From assembly GCA_021738605.1 (NCBI GenBank), contig JAIPBY010000132.1:1-6755 (forward strand): a DNA stretch of 6,755 bases, read 5' to 3'. This DNA comes from Chitinophagaceae bacterium. Lineage in GTDB: Bacteria > Bacteroidota > Bacteroidia > Chitinophagales > Chitinophagaceae. Positions 6,201 to 6,755 of the stretch are shown here, in pieces. The notes below the pieces were generated by a model. The model did not search any database. It had not been told where the DNA came from and worked only from the letters and a program-made list of their open reading frames with translations. How positions within the stretch are numbered: the first letter of the stretch is position 1; the number at the start of each line of letters is the position of its first letter. The position numbers and the translations under genes were made by a program.

Positions 6201-6656
6201 ATTGGTAGGTTGAATAGGAATATCCTGGAGACCCCAAATTTTGGGAACAGGAATTTCAATATCCTTTCCCGTGCCATTGAACCCAGAATAACATTTACAA
6301 AAGGAACTACACTGCGGTTGCAATCCTCCTACAAATGGGATAAAAAACAAAACAAGGGCCCCGAAAATGCAACAATCAACTCACTGAACCTGGAAGGAAA
6401 ATACAACCTTGTTTCCAATACTTCCATGACCTCTAGGATTACATTCAGCAACATACAATTCAATGGAATTGCCTCTTCCAGCCTTGGCTATGTAATGCTG
6501 GATGGCTTACAGCCAGGAAAGAATTTCTTGTGGACCATGGACCTGACAAAACGGATCAGTTCCTTTATTGAGATGTCAGTCCAGTACGAAGGGAGAAGAT
6601 CCGGTAACTCAGGACTGGTCAACATCGGCCGTGCACAAGTAAGGGCCATCCTATAA
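3207..6656 (+). CDS. Large exported outer-membrane beta-barrel-type protein, function unknown
   Basis: This 1149-residue protein begins with a clear Sec signal peptide: K2, hydrophobic core about 4-18, likely cleavage after AFS (residue 19). Residues 131-230 form a conserved-looking block: GRSLSFGNRQD, an ISDNNIPIQPDGNTQ stretch (170-184), EFDQVYI, then GDLDIRQSDLYYLNFYKRLQGL. Next come GPYRLKG (267-273) and GTERVFIDGQMMQRGEDQDY (285-304) with NTAEITF and VEFEYADRNY (to about 338). The rest is mainly alternating polar/aromatic sequence typical of transmembrane beta strands, ending GRAQVRAIL, a plausible last strand recognised by the barrel-assembly machinery. An acidic loop, DFNSDGIQQLNE (835-846), resembles a calcium-binding EF loop. 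I recall similar uncharacterised Bacteroidota proteins, and partial likeness to blocks in the much larger secretion protein SprA, but cannot verify this. No TonB-box, plug or SusC-type signature was recognised. The start is TTG 3207: no in-frame ATG lies between the stop at 3168-3170 and the signal peptide. It is likely monocistronic, or headed by the small ORF. Confidence 0.85.
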   Translation: MKQVLQLFISLFFVAAAFSQPLSNLRQKTISTAGQSIRLDSFSIVPNSVKISNVESSDYSIDHPSAMLFWIRKPSQQMVSIEYRVFPFSLNAVSRRMSFDSIFYRFNIPGNQLTGKKGSDRPIDFGKINSNGSLGRSLSFGNRQDAVFNSSLNLQLNGYMGDSIMINAAISDNNIPIQPDGNTQNLNEFDQVYIRFSKDKWKLSVGDLDIRQSDLYYLNFYKRLQGLSIETENRINAKTNNSLLASGAIAKGKFTRNIFQGIEGNQGPYRLKGANQEQFFIVLAGTERVFIDGQMMQRGEDQDYTINYNTAEITFMQKQMISKDKRIQVEFEYADRNYLNTQLFFNNKLEINKKLHVSVGYFDNGDARNSPINQTLNASQKQFLSDVGDNTLNAFYPSAVADTFATGNILYQKIDSAYAVGKKATVYVYQPSKRIDLYSLSFIDVGAGAGNYVLDPNAAANGKVYKWIAPNLQTGAKSGNYEPVVLLVAPKKQSLVSVATTWNVNDQTQLVADMAVSRFDLNRFSSKDKSNDDGYAARLILKNKKILQKDKSLSLQSDLNLEYASASFRPVERLRSVEFTRDWGLDLMEGAATEKILNASFLLENKQSHQLKYVLGSYARNADFNASRHQLEHHLNQNGWIINNQVAITSFRDDLKNGQFFRPTLSLAKRISSMSGREIGMGYGAENTVSRFNTSDSITPGSFAFSTFQVYSQSDPTQLNKWGIKYFTRSDDLPDGKQMLKQDHSNNLNVNGEWMSNEHHQVRFNATYRKLNLANNIAGPMADESMLGRLEYFTDLWKGAITGNALYELGGGQEPRRDFTYIEVPVGQGEYTWIDFNSDGIQQLNEFEVAKFRDQAKFLRIFTPTNEFIRSNNLQFNYNLVFNPSLALEADEGSAMRAFLKRLYLQSALQVSQKQLASGERILNPFKGMFQDTSLITFDQVQSHSASFNKFSQVWGMDLNFLKSSNRAFLSYGYETRRLRDLSLKIRSNWLKMFTLDLIGRLNRNILETPNFGNRNFNILSRAIEPRITFTKGTTLRLQSSYKWDKKQNKGPENATINSLNLEGKYNLVSNTSMTSRITFSNIQFNGIASSSLGYVMLDGLQPGKNFLWTMDLTKRISSFIEMSVQYEGRRSGNSGLVNIGRAQVRAIL

Positions 6657-6685
6657 AAAAGCCGCATGCAAAATTTGCACACGGC
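6655..6685 (-). terminator. Hairpin terminator, best oriented for the minus strand; may act on both strands
   Basis: GCCG (6661-6664) pairs with CGGC (6682-6685). Inside a 2x2 mismatch (CA/CA), TGCAA pairs with TTGCA around a short A/T loop. Read on the minus strand, the stem is followed directly by six T residues (complement of 6655-6660), the classic intrinsic pattern. Read on the plus strand, it follows the outer-membrane protein stop (6654-6656) immediately, but its tail CTGTTTATC is weak. It lies about 22 nt after the minus-strand stop at 6708-6710. Confidence 0.65.
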
Positions 6686-6707
6686 CTGTTTATCTGAAAG
6701 TTTGGTT

Positions 6708-6755
6708 TTACTTCAACACGGCAACTCCTTCTCCAATTTTGAAACCATTCTGGTA
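6708..6755 (-). CDS. C-terminal end of a convergent gene (15 codons visible), unidentified
   Basis: On the minus strand the frame is open from the window edge and ends at TAA (plus-strand 6708-6710), giving YQNGFKIGEGVAVLK. Fifteen open codons alone prove little. The reading is supported by the minus-strand intrinsic terminator 22 nt further on and by the lack of any other gene in this end. The composition (G, V, K, I) looks like an ordinary soluble protein tail. I do not recognise the family from this fragment. Confidence 0.45.
   Translation of the reverse strand, partial: YQNGFKIGEGVAVLK

Noticed and set aside
5295..6350. Two minus-strand open frames of about 146-148 codons (5295-5735 and 5904-6350)
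   Set aside because: Both are antisense to the outer-membrane protein, whose frame is continuous from signal peptide to final strand. Neither shows a recognisable domain.
3207..6656. Naming the large protein SprA, a SusC/RagA transporter or a TonB-dependent receptor
   Set aside because: It is about half the length I recall for SprA and shows no TonB box, plug domain or SusC signature that I can recognise. Only loose motif likeness is recalled, so it is left as an unknown outer-membrane protein.

Overview
The window looks like a chromosomal segment of a Bacteroidota bacterium, probably from the Sphingobacteriia/Chitinophagaceae part of the phylum. The evidence is the Bacteroidota style of the succinate dehydrogenase subunits (SdhA block ESCGGHFREE; SdhB N-terminus LKVWRQKN), a multi-membrane-span AraC regulator, a very large Sec-exported outer-membrane protein of a type common in this phylum, a perfect TAnnTTTG -7 box, and no obvious Shine-Dalgarno sequences. 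The phylum is fairly secure; the family is an inference.

Layout. Positions 1-1287 hold the end of a succinate dehydrogenase operon: the last 165 codons of sdhA, a 27-nt gap, then complete sdhB, closed by a perfect 11-bp hairpin terminator (1309-1337). Positions 1376-2569 encode a 397-aa regulator with about seven membrane spans and a C-terminal AraC-type DNA-binding domain, apparently starting at TTG. Positions 2570-3206 are a long, strongly A/T-rich gap. It holds a weak A/T hairpin, an 11-bp direct repeat spaced 41 bp, two perfect interrupted palindromes (the second overlapping a perfect -7 box), and a possible 60-codon gene for a single-span membrane peptide. Positions 3207-6656 encode a 1149-aa outer-membrane beta-barrel-type protein with a signal peptide, again starting at TTG. 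A hairpin at 6661-6685, oriented as a minus-strand terminator, and 15 in-frame codons ending in TAA (6755-6708, minus strand) suggest that a convergent gene begins outside the window and ends here.

How the parts work together. SdhA and SdhB form the catalytic arm of respiratory complex II, oxidising succinate to fumarate and passing electrons to the quinone pool through a membrane cytochrome b that is not in the window. The membrane regulator could sense an envelope or lipid-soluble signal and bind sites in the gap, so the small membrane ORF and the outer-membrane protein are plausible targets. That link rests only on adjacency and repeats. No CRISPR array, insertion sequence, tRNA, rRNA or recognisable defence system was found. 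The most interesting part is the regulator, operator-like gap, small membrane ORF and uncharacterised outer-membrane protein taken together.
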